Part shown: positions 30,344 to 38,782 of the stretch, piece by piece
Layout: each line of letters opens with the position of its first letter
Numbering within the stretch: the stretch's first letter is position 1
Source of the DNA: Pseudoxanthomonas koreensis
GTDB lineage: Bacteria; Pseudomonadota; Gammaproteobacteria; Xanthomonadales; Xanthomonadaceae
Direction of reading: 5' to 3'
NCBI RefSeq assembly: GCF_010093225.1
Contig: NZ_PDWM01000028.1
Span: 1-42,059 of the forward strand
DNA: 42,059 nt
Notes under the pieces: generated by a model
What the model was told of the DNA's origin: nothing
The model's database searches: none
The model's input: only the letters and a program-made list of their open reading frames with translations
Program-made: the position numbers and the translations under genes

Positions 30344-31082
30344 GGGGGAAGCAGCGCAGGTAGGCGTGGAGGGCGGCGACCGGGTTGGGGGCGTCGAACA
30401 CGCCGCCGACCACCGCCAGCAGGTCGGCGCCGGCTTCCACCAGCGGCGCGGCATTGTCCGGGGTGATCCCGCCGATGGCCACGCGCGACACGCCCAGCAC
30501 GGCGGCCTCGCGCAGCAGCGCGGGCGTGGCCCGGCGCGTGGTGGCCTTGGTCGTGGTCGGGAAGAAGGCGCCGAAGGCGACGTAGCTGGCGCCGGCGGCG
30601 ACCGCGCGCCGCGCCAGTTCCAGGTCGTCGTAGCAGGAAGCGCCGAGGATCGCGCCGTCGCCCAGCCGCGCGCGCGCGGCGGCGATGTCGCCGTCGTCCT
30701 CGCCCAGATGCGCGCCGGCGGCGCCCACGGCCTGTGCCAGGGCGGCATCGTCGTTGACCAGCAGCGGCACCCCGGCGCGCGAGCACAGCGCCTGCAGGGC
30801 GAATGCCTGCTCGTGCCTGAGCGCGGCGCCGGCGGCCTTGTTGCGGTACTGCAGCCAGGTCACGCCCTCGCCGAGCAGCGGTGCCACCCGGGCGAGCAGG
30901 CGCGCGGTATCGGCCTCGTCGGGAGTGATCAGGTACAGGCCCCGTGCCGCACGCGCGGCGGACGCAGGCGACGCGGTGGCCGCACCGGCGGCGCTGTCGG
31001 CACCGGATGCGCCGGACGGGCCAGACGCGGCGGCGGTCACGTCGGCTGCGGTGGCCGGGGATGGGGCCCGGGATCGACTCAT
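30339..31082 (-). CDS. thiE: Thiamine-phosphate synthase
   Basis: Joins HMP-PP and thiazole phosphate to give thiamine phosphate. It has 247 residues, longer than the usual ~210 because of an Ala/Ser/Gly-rich N-terminal extension of ~47 residues before [14 protein letters not shown]-barrel motifs: [41 protein letters not shown] and [12 protein letters not shown] 31082 has AGGAAA ~7 nt upstream; an upstream ATG at 31130 is possible, and an internal start would remove the extension. The TAG stop comes from the palindromic repeat. No TPP riboswitch is visible here. Divergent from rubredoxin (71 bp). Confidence 0.92.
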   Translation of the reverse strand: MSRSRAPSPATAADVTAAASGPSGASGADSAAGAATASPASAARAARGLYLITPDEADTARLLARVAPLLGEGVTWLQYRNKAAGAALRHEQAFALQALCSRAGVPLLVNDDAALAQAVGAAGAHLGEDDGDIAAARARLGDGAILGASCYDDLELARRAVAAGASYVAFGAFFPTTTKATTRRATPALLREAAVLGVSRVAIGGITPDNAAPLVEAGADLLAVVGGVFDAPNPVAALHAYLRCFPL

Positions 31083-31153
31083 GGAGGATTTCCTGCGTGC
31101 TGCCTGCGGTGGGACAATGCGCTCCCGCACCTGTCCGATGCCCGCATTATCCG

Positions 31154-31342
31154 ATGAACGCCGCCGACTCCACCCCCTATCGCAGCTGGATGTGCGTGGT
31201 CTGCGGCTTCACCTACGACGAGGCCGAGGGCCTGCCCGAGGAAGGCATCGCCCCGGGCACGCGCTGGGAAGACATCCCCGACACCTGGACCTGCCCCGAC
31301 TGCGGCGTGACCAAGTCCGACTTCGAGATGGTGGCCTTGTAG
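31154..31342 (+). CDS. Rubredoxin
   Basis: A 62-residue iron protein for electron transfer. Two ligand pairs: Cys14-x-x-Cys17-Gly (CVVCG) and Cys47-x-x-Cys50-Gly (CPDCG), which hold a single Fe. The [17 protein letters not shown] stretch is typical. It is often a partner of alkane hydroxylases or oxygen-reducing enzymes, but none is next to it. The TAG stop at 31340-31342 is part of the following repeat (...TTGTAGGAGCCC), so the reading frame ends where the element begins. ATG 31154 gives the standard length. Confidence 0.95.
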   Translation: MNAADSTPYRSWMCVVCGFTYDEAEGLPEEGIAPGTRWEDIPDTWTCPDCGVTKSDFEMVAL

Positions 31343-31472
31343 GAGCCCACTTCAGGGGGCGACCCGGTTGCGCTGGAAGGCACCGCATTCAGCGCGCAGC
31401 CGCTGGAGCGGCCGCCTTGAGCGTGGCTGCGTTCGGGCGTCGTGGGGTCGCCCCCTGAAGTGGGCTCCTACA
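31338..31472. repeat. ~135-bp nested palindrome, copy 4
   Basis: Outer arms TGTAGGAGCCCACTTCAGG... (31338) and complement ending 31472. Inner arms GCATTCAGCGCGCAGCCG and the imperfect complement GGCCGCCTTGAGCGTGGC, centre GCTGGAGC. It overlaps the last 5 bp of the rubredoxin gene. Confidence 0.88.
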
Positions 31473-31485
31473 GGAAGCGGGCGGC

Positions 31486-32346
31486 TCAGTGCAGCGCGGT
31501 GCGGGTGCCGGCGGCGTCGATCAGGCGTTCGCGGATGGCGTCGGCGTCGGCTGCCTCGGGGGCCAGTTCCAGGTAGCGGCCCAGGTCGTGGCGGGCGCCG
31601 GACAGGTGGTCCAGTTCCAGGTAGGCCAGGCCGCGGTCACGCAGCGCTTCGGGCTGCTCCGGGGTCAGCTTGAGCACCCGGTCGGCGCTGCGCGCAGCGC
31701 GGTCCCACTGCTGCGTCTCGGCGTACAGGCCGTGCAGGTTGCGCAGCACCCGCACCAGGATCGCGCGGTGCGGCGCCGGGCTCAGGATCTGCGCCAGCAC
31801 GCCGTCGTCCGGGGTTTCGCCCAGGTGCGGCTTGGCGCGTTCGCGCAATTCTTCCACCGCCAGCGGGCGGCCGCCGTTGAACGGGTCCATCACCAGCAGG
31901 CCGCCGTCCACCGGCAGTCGCACCAGAAAATGGCCGGGGAAGGACACGCCGTCCAGCGGGATGCCCAGCCGCCGCGCGACTTCCATCTGCACCATCGCCA
32001 GCGAGATCGGGTTGCCCAGGCGCCGGTCCAGCACCTGGTTGAGGTAGCTGTTGCGCGGGTCGTAGTACTCGTCGTGGTTGCCGCTGTAGCCCAGTTCGTC
32101 GAACAGGTGGCGGTTGATCGCGGCCATCTTCAGCGGTTGCGCGTCGATGGCGGCGACCTCGCCGCGCAGGTGGTCGGCGTGGGCCTGCACGAGCGCCTCG
32201 TAGGGCCGCGGGTCGAGGTCGGGGTATTCGTCGCGGGCGATCAGCAGGGCCGCGGGCAACAGCGGCAGCGAGTCGTCGTCCAGCGTGGCGAAGGTGCTCC
32301 AGTCGAGCATGTTCCAGTCGGGCAGTGGCGCTACATCGGTCCCCAT
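31486..32346 (-). CDS. SirB1-like transglutaminase-fold protein with TPR end
   Basis: A 286-residue cytoplasmic protein. Residues ~40-175 match the SirB1/transglutaminase-like family: INRHLFDELGYSGNHDEYYDPRNSYLNQVLDRR (read in part), GNPISLAMVQMEVARRLGIPLDGVSFPGHFLVRL. The SFPGH and later DPFNGG suggest a transglutaminase-like site, but the catalytic Cys position is not evident here. Residues ~195-275 have two TPR-like helical pairs (LHGLYAETQQWDRAARSADRVLKLTPEQPEALRDRG shortened). Cellular role unknown. ATG 32346; downstream of the DUF192 gene on the same strand, 79 bp apart. Confidence 0.8.
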   Translation of the reverse strand: MGTDVAPLPDWNMLDWSTFATLDDDSLPLLPAALLIARDEYPDLDPRPYEALVQAHADHLRGEVAAIDAQPLKMAAINRHLFDELGYSGNHDEYYDPRNSYLNQVLDRRLGNPISLAMVQMEVARRLGIPLDGVSFPGHFLVRLPVDGGLLVMDPFNGGRPLAVEELRERAKPHLGETPDDGVLAQILSPAPHRAILVRVLRNLHGLYAETQQWDRAARSADRVLKLTPEQPEALRDRGLAYLELDHLSGARHDLGRYLELAPEAADADAIRERLIDAAGTRTALH

Positions 32347-32425
32347 GCCACAAGACTGGGGCCGCCGCGCGCGACAATCAAGCCCCGCGGCGACCGCGCA
32401 TCGGCGGTGGCGCGCGCAGGTCGGT

Positions 32426-32881
32426 TCAGCCGCCGGGCGCGGCGGGGATACCCGGGCCGAAGTGCAGCTCGGCGCCGTCTTCCAGGCCCAGGCGCGCGGC
32501 CTGGCCGGCGTTGAGTTCCAGCACGTAGCGCGCCGGGCCGCGGCTCGGGTACGGCGGGCAACGGTCGCCGGCCGAGCACGGCGGCACGTCGCGCTGCTGC
32601 GACACCAGCCGGCGTTCGCTGTCGAAGTAGAGGATGTCCAGCGGGATCTGGGTGTTCTTCATCCAGTACGCCTGCCGCTCCTCGCGCTCGTGCAGGAACA
32701 GCATGCCGTGGTCGGCGGGCATGGCGTCGCGGAACATCAGCCCGCGCGCGCGCTCGGCGTCGTCGTCGGCCACCTCGACCTTGAAGCGTTCGCCACTGAT
32801 CTCGACCCACGGCGTGCGCGCGGAAGCGCAGGCGCTGAGGAGCAGCAGGAGGGGCAGGCCGAGCAGGCGGGAGAGGCGCAT
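32426..32881 (-). CDS. DUF192 lipoprotein
   Basis: A 151-residue protein of the DUF192 family. A lipoprotein signal is present: MRLSRLLGLPLLLLLSAC, lipobox LSAC with Cys18. The domain runs through VEVADDDAERARGLMFRD and HGMLFLHEREERQAYWMKNTQIPLDILYF, ending RYVLELNAGQAARLGL. It is exported and anchored in a membrane; biochemical function unknown. It lies 10 bp downstream of rpiA on the same strand, so it is probably in one transcript with it. Confidence 0.88.
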   Translation of the reverse strand: MRLSRLLGLPLLLLLSACASARTPWVEISGERFKVEVADDDAERARGLMFRDAMPADHGMLFLHEREERQAYWMKNTQIPLDILYFDSERRLVSQQRDVPPCSAGDRCPPYPSRGPARYVLELNAGQAARLGLEDGAELHFGPGIPAAPGG

Positions 32882-32891
32882 GGGAGTCGGC

Positions 32892-33539
32892 TCAGAGCAC
32901 TTTCGGAGGTTCGCCGCCGATGATGACGATGTCGGCGGGGCGGCGGGCGAACAGGCCGACGCTGACCACGCCGGGGATCTGGTTGAGTTCGGTTTCCATG
33001 CCCACCGGGTCGGTGATCGACAGGTTGTGCACGTCCAGGATCCAGTTGCCGTTGTCGGTGACCACGCCGTCGCGCCATACCGGCTGGCCGCCGGTGAGGG
33101 CGAGGATGCGGCGGGCGACCAGGCTGCGCGCCATCGGGATGACTTCCACCGGCAGCGGGAAGCGGCCCAGCACCGGCACCTGCTTGGCCGGGTCGACGAT
33201 GCAGACGAAGGTGTCGGCGGCCTCGGCGATGATCTTCTCGCGGGTCAGCGCGGCGCCGCCGCCCTTGATCAGGCGCTTGTGCGGATCGCATTCGTCGGCG
33301 CCGTCCACGTACAGCTTCAGCGGGCCGGCGGCGTTGGCGTCGAGCACTTCGATGCCCAGCGCCTTCAGCCGCGTGGTGCTCTGCTCGGAACTGGACACCG
33401 CGCCGGCGATGCGGTCGCGGATGCGGCCGAGCGCGTCGATGAAGTAGGCGACGGTCGAACCGGTGCCGACGCCGACGATCATGCCGTCTTCCACGTAGTC
33501 GATGGCCTTCTCGCCGGCCAGGCGCTTGGCTTCACTCAT
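32892..33539 (-). CDS. rpiA: Ribose-5-phosphate isomerase A
   Basis: Interconverts ribose 5-phosphate and ribulose 5-phosphate in the pentose phosphate pathway. It has 215 residues. Substrate motifs: [15 protein letters not shown] near the N-terminus, [26 protein letters not shown] (read in part; the Asp/Lys catalytic residues are present), and [10 protein letters not shown] near residue 165. ATG 33539 gives [20 protein letters not shown]. First gene of a probable unit with the DUF192 gene; a 135-bp repeat lies 31 bp upstream. Confidence 0.96.
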   Translation of the reverse strand: MSEAKRLAGEKAIDYVEDGMIVGVGTGSTVAYFIDALGRIRDRIAGAVSSSEQSTTRLKALGIEVLDANAAGPLKLYVDGADECDPHKRLIKGGGAALTREKIIAEAADTFVCIVDPAKQVPVLGRFPLPVEVIPMARSLVARRILALTGGQPVWRDGVVTDNGNWILDVHNLSITDPVGMETELNQIPGVVSVGLFARRPADIVIIGGEPPKVL

Positions 33540-33570
33540 CGGTCTGTTCCCGTGTATTCCTGGTTTGCAT

Positions 33571-33705
33571 TGTAGGAGCCCACTTCAGGGGGCGACCCGA
33601 CGACGCCGGCAAGCCACCACTTTCAACGCGCCCCCTCCGGAGACGTCGCATTGCAACGCCGCTGCGCCAGACTCCTTCGGGTCGCCCCTGAAGTGGGCTC
33701 CTGCA
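33571..33705. repeat. ~135-bp nested palindrome, copy 5
   Basis: Left arm TGTAGGAGCCCACTTCAGG... (33571) and a right arm ending CTCCTGCA at 33705, with one G lost from the G-run and one substitution. Inner arms CTTTCAACGCG and GCATTGCAACGCC, centre CTCCGGA. Between the rpiA start and the EVE gene end. Confidence 0.87.
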
Positions 33706-33731
33706 AAAGGGCGGGGTGTCGCGGCGGGGGG

Positions 33732-34198
<467 letters not shown>

Positions 34199-34202
<4 letters not shown>

Positions 34203-34798
34203 GCAGGATCGGTCTCGCGGCGGTGTCGTGGGAACAGGGTGTCGGCCTCGGTGCAGATCGCGTCGGGCAGCACGTCCCAGTCGGCCGCGTCCAGCGCGGG
34301 CACCTGCTGGGCGGAGAAGCCGGCGCCGACCAGCCACGGCGGCGCGCCGCGATCGCGCCGGAACGCGAAGCTGCGATCATACCAACCGCCCCCCATGCCC
34401 AGCCGCTGGCCGCATGCGTCGAAGCCGACCAGCGGCATCACCACCAGCGCCAGTTCGTCGGCGCACAGGCCGGAGGCCGGTTCGACCTCCGGCTCGGGGA
34501 TGCCGTAGCGGTTGGTCACCAGCGGATCGCCCGCGCGCCACGGCGCGAAGCGCAGCAGGTCGCCGTGCAGCAGCGGCAGGCAGTACACCAGGCCGGGCGG
34601 CAGGCGCAGCTGCAGCACGTGCAGGCCGATCTCGCCGTCCATGGCCCAGTAGCCGGAGACGTAGCCTTCGCGCGGCAGGAACGGCAGCGCGAGGATGCGC
34701 TGCGCCAGCGCTTCGGCGCCGGCGATGCGCGCGGCGGCGGGCAGTGCGCGGCGGCGCTGGCGCAGTTCGCGGCGCAGGATGTCGCGGGGCTGGTTCAT
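34199..34798 (-). CDS. fau: 5-formyltetrahydrofolate cyclo-ligase
   Basis: ATP-dependent conversion of 5-formyl-THF to 5,10-methenyl-THF. It has 199 residues. N-terminal RRELRQRRRALP; EGYVSGYWAMDGEIG; and the phosphate-binding GQRLGMGGGWYDRSF near residues 130-144. In enterobacteria the orthologue ygfA/fau lies directly downstream of the 6S RNA gene, and the same order holds here (6S RNA 34944-35127 on the same strand). The Arg/Pro-rich last ~15 residues are not conserved. Confidence 0.94.
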
Positions 34799-34906
34799 CG
34801 GCCGTCGGAAAGGTGGCGGAAACGCATGATCGCGGACCCGCGCGCCCTCGCCAAGCAGGTGGGCTGTGCTTCCTGCGCGACCGTCTTGTCACCCAGGCCC
34901 GGAAAC

Positions 34907-34934
34907 GACAACGCCTCCCGGAGGAGGCGTTGTC
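34907..34934 (-). terminator. Hairpin after 6S RNA
   Basis: Perfect 12-bp stem GACAACGCCTCC / GGAGGCGTTGTC (34907-34918, 34923-34934) with a 4-nt loop, 10 bp downstream of the 6S RNA 3' end. On the minus strand it is followed by GTTTCC, a short T-run. It could end 6S transcription or attenuate read-through into fau. The 34799-34906 stretch has nothing else visible. Confidence 0.65.
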
Positions 34935-34943
34935 TGGAAGAAG

Positions 34944-35127
34944 GCATTCTCCACCATGCCGATGCGGCGAAACGACCTTGAACCCGAGGTCCAAGTGGGA
35001 ACGCTTGGGGACTTTCGGGCTTCCCGCTGCATGGCGGACTTGCACACCCGGTCCCGTCGCATCCCCGGTGTCGTTTTTAAGGGACAAGGCGAATGTTTTG
35101 CCAGCTGTCGCACACGGCAGAGAACGC
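34944..35127 (-). ncRNA. ssrS: 6S RNA
   Basis: A 184-nt RNA, inferred from position and structure; it regulates sigma-70 RNA polymerase by mimicking an open promoter. The ends pair in a ~15-bp closing stem: minus-strand GCGTTCTCTGCCGTG (35127-35113) with CATGGTGGAGAATGC (34958-34944), including G-T pairs. GGTTCAAGG (34984-34976) matches the conserved strand of E. coli 6S. It lies between zapA and fau, the conserved gammaproteobacterial position, and is preceded by TATAAT. E. coli 6S is also about 184 nt. Confidence 0.85.
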
Positions 35128-35133
35128 GAGGTG

Positions 35134-35139
35134 ATTATA
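35134..35139 (-). promoter_or_regulatory. -10 box of the 6S RNA promoter
   Basis: Minus-strand TATAAT at 35139-35134, consensus and rare in this GC-rich window, 7 nt before the predicted 6S RNA 5' end at 35127. The -35 region is not clear; TGGGAA 16 bases upstream is the best candidate. Confidence 0.65.
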
Positions 35140-35239
35140 GCGCCCGTGCCGGGACTTCCCAGCCCGCAGGACGCAGTCTTCGAAGATATCGGCAATGCAC
35201 GGTTCAGCGACGCAAGACGCCGCCTATGGCCGCGCGCAT

Positions 35240-35545
35240 TCAGCCGGTGCTGGCGCCGAGCAGACCGTCCAGGCGCCGGTTGAGTGCATCGAGCGTGCCG
35301 GACAGTTCGCGCTGCTGCGCGTCGCGCTCCTGGCGCAGCTGCTGCACTTCGTGGGCCAGGTTCAGCGCGGCCAGCACCGCGATGCGGTCCACCGCGACCA
35401 TGCGGTTGTTGCCGCGCAGCTCGCGCATGCGCGCGTCGAGCAGGCGCGCGGCGGCGACCAGGCCGTCGCGTTCGTCGGCGCTCACGCCGACGGTGTATTC
35501 GCGGTCGAGGACGCGGACGCTGACCGGTTCGTTGCCGCCGCTCAC
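35240..35545 (-). CDS. zapA: Cell division protein ZapA
   Basis: A 101-residue FtsZ-ring-associated protein. N-terminal globular part (EPVSVRVLDREYTVGVSADERDGLVAAARLLDARM) followed by a long C-terminal coiled coil (residues ~55-90). The GTG at 35545 is chosen because it overlaps the stop of the upstream gene as GTGA (35542-35545), and the sequence before it belongs to another frame. Directly upstream of 6S RNA, as in other gammaproteobacteria. Confidence 0.9.
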   Translation of the reverse strand: MSGGNEPVSVRVLDREYTVGVSADERDGLVAAARLLDARMRELRGNNRMVAVDRIAVLAALNLAHEVQQLRQERDAQQRELSGTLDALNRRLDGLLGASTG

Positions 35546-35766
35546 GTGTGCTGCTCCAGCGACTTCAGCCGCGCGATCATCGCCTCGACCCGCGAACGCG
35601 CCTGCTCGTTCTTGTTGAGCAGTTGCGCGCGCTCGCCGAACAGCTGCTCCTGCTGCTGGCGCAGGCTGCGGTTCTCGTCGGCCAGGCGCTGGCAGCGTTC
35701 GGCCAGCGCTTCGATCCGCGCGGCGAGCGCACGGAGCTGGGCGAGGGCGTCGGCGGAAGGATCCAT
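35542..35766 (-). CDS. TIGR02449-type small coiled-coil protein (ZapB-like)
   Basis: A 74-residue protein that is almost wholly a coiled coil (LAQLRALAARIEALAERCQRLADENRSLRQQQ, read in part, with regular Leu/Ala spacing). Proteins of this size directly upstream of zapA are annotated as TIGR02449 and thought to relate to ZapB-like division factors. ATG 35766 is preferred over the GTG at 35775; neither has a clear Shine-Dalgarno. Coupled to zapA by a GTGA overlap. Confidence 0.8.
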   Translation of the reverse strand: MDPSADALAQLRALAARIEALAERCQRLADENRSLRQQQEQLFGERAQLLNKNEQARSRVEAMIARLKSLEQHT

Positions 35767-35888
35767 GGCGGCCACGATAGGCAGCGGCCGGCGACCCGGT
35801 CAAGGGCGCCACGCTGCAGCGACGGCGTCGGCGGGTCCTCGCCGGCAGCCGCCGGCGCGTTCCGGCGCGTTCCGGCGCGGCAAGCCGG

Positions 35889-38051
35889 TCAGGCAGGCAC
35901 GGCGGGCACGGCGACCGGCCTGGACAGGAACGCCAGGCATTCGTCGCGCTCCATCGCCGCGGCGATGTAGTGGCCCTGGATCTCGTCGCAGCCGTGTTCG
36001 CGCAGGAACTGCAGCTGGCCGGCGGTCTCCACCCCTTCGGCGACCACGGTGAGCTGCAGCGAGTGGCCCATGGCGATGACGGTGCTGGTGATCGCCTCGT
36101 CGTCCGGGTCGCGGGTCAGGTCGCCGACGAACTCCTGGTCGATCTTCAGCGTGGTCAGCGGCAGCCGCTTGAGGTAGGCCAGCGAGGAGTAGCCGGTGCC
36201 GAAGTCGTCCACCGCCACGCCCACGCCGAGGATCCGGCAGGCGTGCAGCACGCTGGCGCTGCGGCCGACGTTGGCCATGATCGCGCTCTCGGTCAACTCC
36301 AGCTCCAGCTGGCCGGAGGCCACCCCGGTCTCGGCCAGGATCCGCGCCAGGGTGGAGGCCAGGTCGCCGCGCAGCAGCTGGATCGCGGAGACATTGACCG
36401 ACATCTGCATCCAGTCCAGCCCGGCCTCGTGCCACTGGCGCAGGGTGGTGCAGGCTTCCTTGAGCACCCATTCGCCGATCTCCAGGATCAGCCCGGTGTC
36501 CTCGGCCAGCGGGATGAACTGGTCCGGCGGGATGGCGCCGAACTCGGGGTTGCGCCAGCGCAGCAGCGCCTCGGCGCCGACCACGCGCTGCTGGTGCAGC
36601 GAATAGCGCGGCTGGTAGACCAGCGCCAGTTCGCCGCGCTCGACCACCCGGCGCAGCAGGCCAGCCAGGGTGGCGCGGCGGCGGGTGGCCTCGTCCATCG
36701 ACGCCGAGTACACCTGCCAGGTGCGGCGGCCGGCGGCCTTGGCCTGGTACATGGCGGTGTCGGCGTGCTTGAGCAGTTCGGTGGGGACCTGGGCGTGGTC
36801 CGGGAACAGGCTGATGCCGATCGAGGGCGAGACGGTGATCTCGTGGTGCTCGTCCAGCGCCAGCGGCAGGGAGAACGCCTCGATCACCCGGCGGGCCACG
36901 TTCTCGGCCTCTTCCGGCGCGTCCAGGCCTTCCAGGACCACGGTGAACTCGTCGCCGCCCAGGCGCGCGACCGTGTGCTGCGGCCCGACCGCGTGCTGCA
37001 CCCGTTCGGCCGCCGCGCGCAGGACCCGGTCGCCGGTGGCGTGGCCGAGCGAGTCGTTGACGTCCTTGAACCGGTCCAGGTCCAGGAACAGCACCGCCAC
37101 GTGGCCGCCCTCGCGGCGCGCACGCACGATCGCCCGCGCCAGGCGTTCGGACAGCAGCGAGCGGTTGGGCAGGCTGGTCAGCGCGTCGTAGTTGGCCAGG
37201 TAGCGCAGCTCCTGCTCGGCGCGCTTCTGCTCGGTGATGTCGCTGAGCACGACGACGTGGAAATTGACCTCGCCGCCGGCGTCGGCGATGCCGTTGTGCT
37301 TGACGTGGCAGAGGATCTCCTCGCCGTCGCGGCGGGTCATCCACACGTTGCCCTGCCAGTGCTGGCGGCCGGGCTCGTGGCGCAGGGGGCCGCCGCGGCC
37401 GTCCGAATCGCTGTCGAGCATGGAGAACGGCCGGCCCAGCGCCTCCACGTCGCTGTAGCCGGTGATCTGGCTGAAGGCCGGGTTGGCCGCGACGAAGTGC
37501 ATGTCGCGGTCCAGCACCGCCACCGCCTCGCTCATGCTGCGCAGCACCTCGCTGGCGATGCGCCGCTCGGCGTCGGCATGGCGGTTGGCGGTGGTGTCGC
37601 GGGCGGTGCCGGCCGGGCGGCGCGGGCGTCCCAGCGCATCGCGCTGCACGGTGCGGCCGTGCACGCGCATCCACACCCAGTTGCCGTCGCCGTCCGGGTC
37701 GACCCGGTGCTCGGAATTGAACAGCGGCTCGTCGCCGCGCAGGTGCGCGCGCAGGCGCCGGCGCAGGCCGGGGCGGTCGTGCGGGTGGACCAGGGGCAGC
37801 GTGGCCTGGCGGCTGGTCACCGCCAGGCCCAGGTCGCCGCCGGTCTCGTCGGCGTGCAGCAGGTGCAGTTCGCGGCGGTCCAGGTCGAAGTCCCAGAACT
37901 GCTCGCCCGAGCCCCACAGGGCCACGGTCAGGTGTTCCTCGCGTGCCTGCAGGGCCTCGTGCTGGCGCTGGTGGCTGCTGCGCCAGCGCCAGCTCATCAG
38001 CAGCACCGCCAGCAGCAGCGCGCAGGCGATCGCCATCAGCGCGGCGATCAT
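35889..38051 (-). CDS. PAS-GGDEF-EAL cyclic-di-GMP protein
   Basis: A 720-residue membrane protein. One N-terminal TM segment (residues ~2-21), a PAS-like region (~40-145), a second PAS domain (~160-285, VLRSMSEAVAVLDRDMHFVAANPAFSQITGYS shortened), a GGDEF domain with intact GGDEF at 365-369, and an EAL domain with EAL at 494-496. EAL catalytic landmarks are present: SVNVSAIQL, ELTES, DDFGTGYSS, EGVET. The position of the GGDEF inhibitory RxxD site holds non-matching residues (GPQH), so product inhibition at that site is unlikely. Both cyclase and phosphodiesterase activity are possible. ATG 38051 has AGGAAG ~6 nt upstream. Inserted between zapA and ygfB, which are neighbours in E. coli. Confidence 0.92.
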   Translation of the reverse strand: MIAALMAIACALLLAVLLMSWRWRSSHQRQHEALQAREEHLTVALWGSGEQFWDFDLDRRELHLLHADETGGDLGLAVTSRQATLPLVHPHDRPGLRRRLRAHLRGDEPLFNSEHRVDPDGDGNWVWMRVHGRTVQRDALGRPRRPAGTARDTTANRHADAERRIASEVLRSMSEAVAVLDRDMHFVAANPAFSQITGYSDVEALGRPFSMLDSDSDGRGGPLRHEPGRQHWQGNVWMTRRDGEEILCHVKHNGIADAGGEVNFHVVVLSDITEQKRAEQELRYLANYDALTSLPNRSLLSERLARAIVRARREGGHVAVLFLDLDRFKDVNDSLGHATGDRVLRAAAERVQHAVGPQHTVARLGGDEFTVVLEGLDAPEEAENVARRVIEAFSLPLALDEHHEITVSPSIGISLFPDHAQVPTELLKHADTAMYQAKAAGRRTWQVYSASMDEATRRRATLAGLLRRVVERGELALVYQPRYSLHQQRVVGAEALLRWRNPEFGAIPPDQFIPLAEDTGLILEIGEWVLKEACTTLRQWHEAGLDWMQMSVNVSAIQLLRGDLASTLARILAETGVASGQLELELTESAIMANVGRSASVLHACRILGVGVAVDDFGTGYSSLAYLKRLPLTTLKIDQEFVGDLTRDPDDEAITSTVIAMGHSLQLTVVAEGVETAGQLQFLREHGCDEIQGHYIAAAMERDECLAFLSRPVAVPAVPA

Positions 38052-38232
38052 GGGCGCGCTTCCTGGCGGGGTCGTGCCTGGCGGTATCGCACGGCGACGT
38101 CGGGCATGGCTGACCGGCAGGGTGGGCGATCCTCACGAGTGTAGGCATGGCGGGGGAACCTTCACAAGCGGCCGCGGCGGAGCGGTTGCTACACTTCATA
38201 GGTTGTCCCTGCCATCGAGTCCGCTTTCCGCC

Positions 38233-38781
38233 ATGAGCCAGCTGCCCGCCATCGAGGAAGTCGCCGACGCCAGCCGCACGCTCGGACTGGGCGCCGGCGC
38301 CGCCGAACTGCATGGCGGGCTGTGCGGCTGGCTGGCCGGCGGAGGCGAGGACACGCCGGGATGGCTGGCGAAGGTGCTGGCCGACGACGCTGTACCGGCG
38401 CCCGCGCCGGGCAGTGCGCTGGACCGGCTGCGCCAGGCCTCGGCCGTGCAGCTGGGCGACGGCGAGTTCTCCTTCGAGCTGCTGCTCGGCGACGAAGGCA
38501 TGCCGCTGCGCGAGCGCGCGCAGGCGCTGTTCGACTGGTGCCGCGGTTTCCTCGGCGGATTCGGCCTGGCCGCCGGCGCGCAGCCGCCGCTGTCGGAAGA
38601 GGGCGCCGAGGCGCTGCAGGACCTGGCCCGGCTGGCCGGCGCCAGCGTGCAGGACATCGACGAGGACGAAGAGGAGGACGAGGCGGCGCTGTCCGAACTG
38701 GAGGAATTCGTCCGCGTCGCGGTGCTGCTGCTGCACGGCGACTGCGTGCTCGGCCCGCGCCACCGCCGCAGCCTGAACTGA
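38233..38781 (+). CDS. ygfB: UPF0149 family protein YgfB
   Basis: A 182-residue YecA/YgfB-family protein. Typical pattern: LGLGAGAAELHGGLCGWLAGG near residue 20, then FSFELLLGDEGMPLRERAQALFDWCRGFLGGFGL (read in part). An acidic patch (DEDEEEDE) lies near residue 140, and the end is LLHGDCVLGP. Molecular role not well defined. ATG 38233 gives the family N-terminus; no strong Shine-Dalgarno. Its stop is 1 bp before pepP, the same pair as in enterobacteria. Divergent from the GGDEF-EAL gene across 181 bp, in which I see no convincing promoter. Confidence 0.88.
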   Translation: MSQLPAIEEVADASRTLGLGAGAAELHGGLCGWLAGGGEDTPGWLAKVLADDAVPAPAPGSALDRLRQASAVQLGDGEFSFELLLGDEGMPLRERAQALFDWCRGFLGGFGLAAGAQPPLSEEGAEALQDLARLAGASVQDIDEDEEEDEAALSELEEFVRVAVLLLHGDCVLGPRHRRSLN

Positions 38782-38782
38782 C

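Noticed and set aside
28114-31472. Composite transposon or genomic island bounded by repeats
   Set aside because: Genes between copies are core (hemL, thiE, rubredoxin) with normal composition; no transposase or integrase seen.
28114-33705. CRISPR array, because of the repeated ~26-bp sequences
   Set aside because: Repeats are inverted pairs about 80 bp apart inside elements separated by whole genes, with no regular spacers and no cas genes.
38052-38232. Divergent promoter for ygfB-pepP and the GGDEF-EAL gene
   Set aside because: TACACT near 38189 and TTGCTA nearby do not have consistent spacing, so no pair of boxes can be supported.
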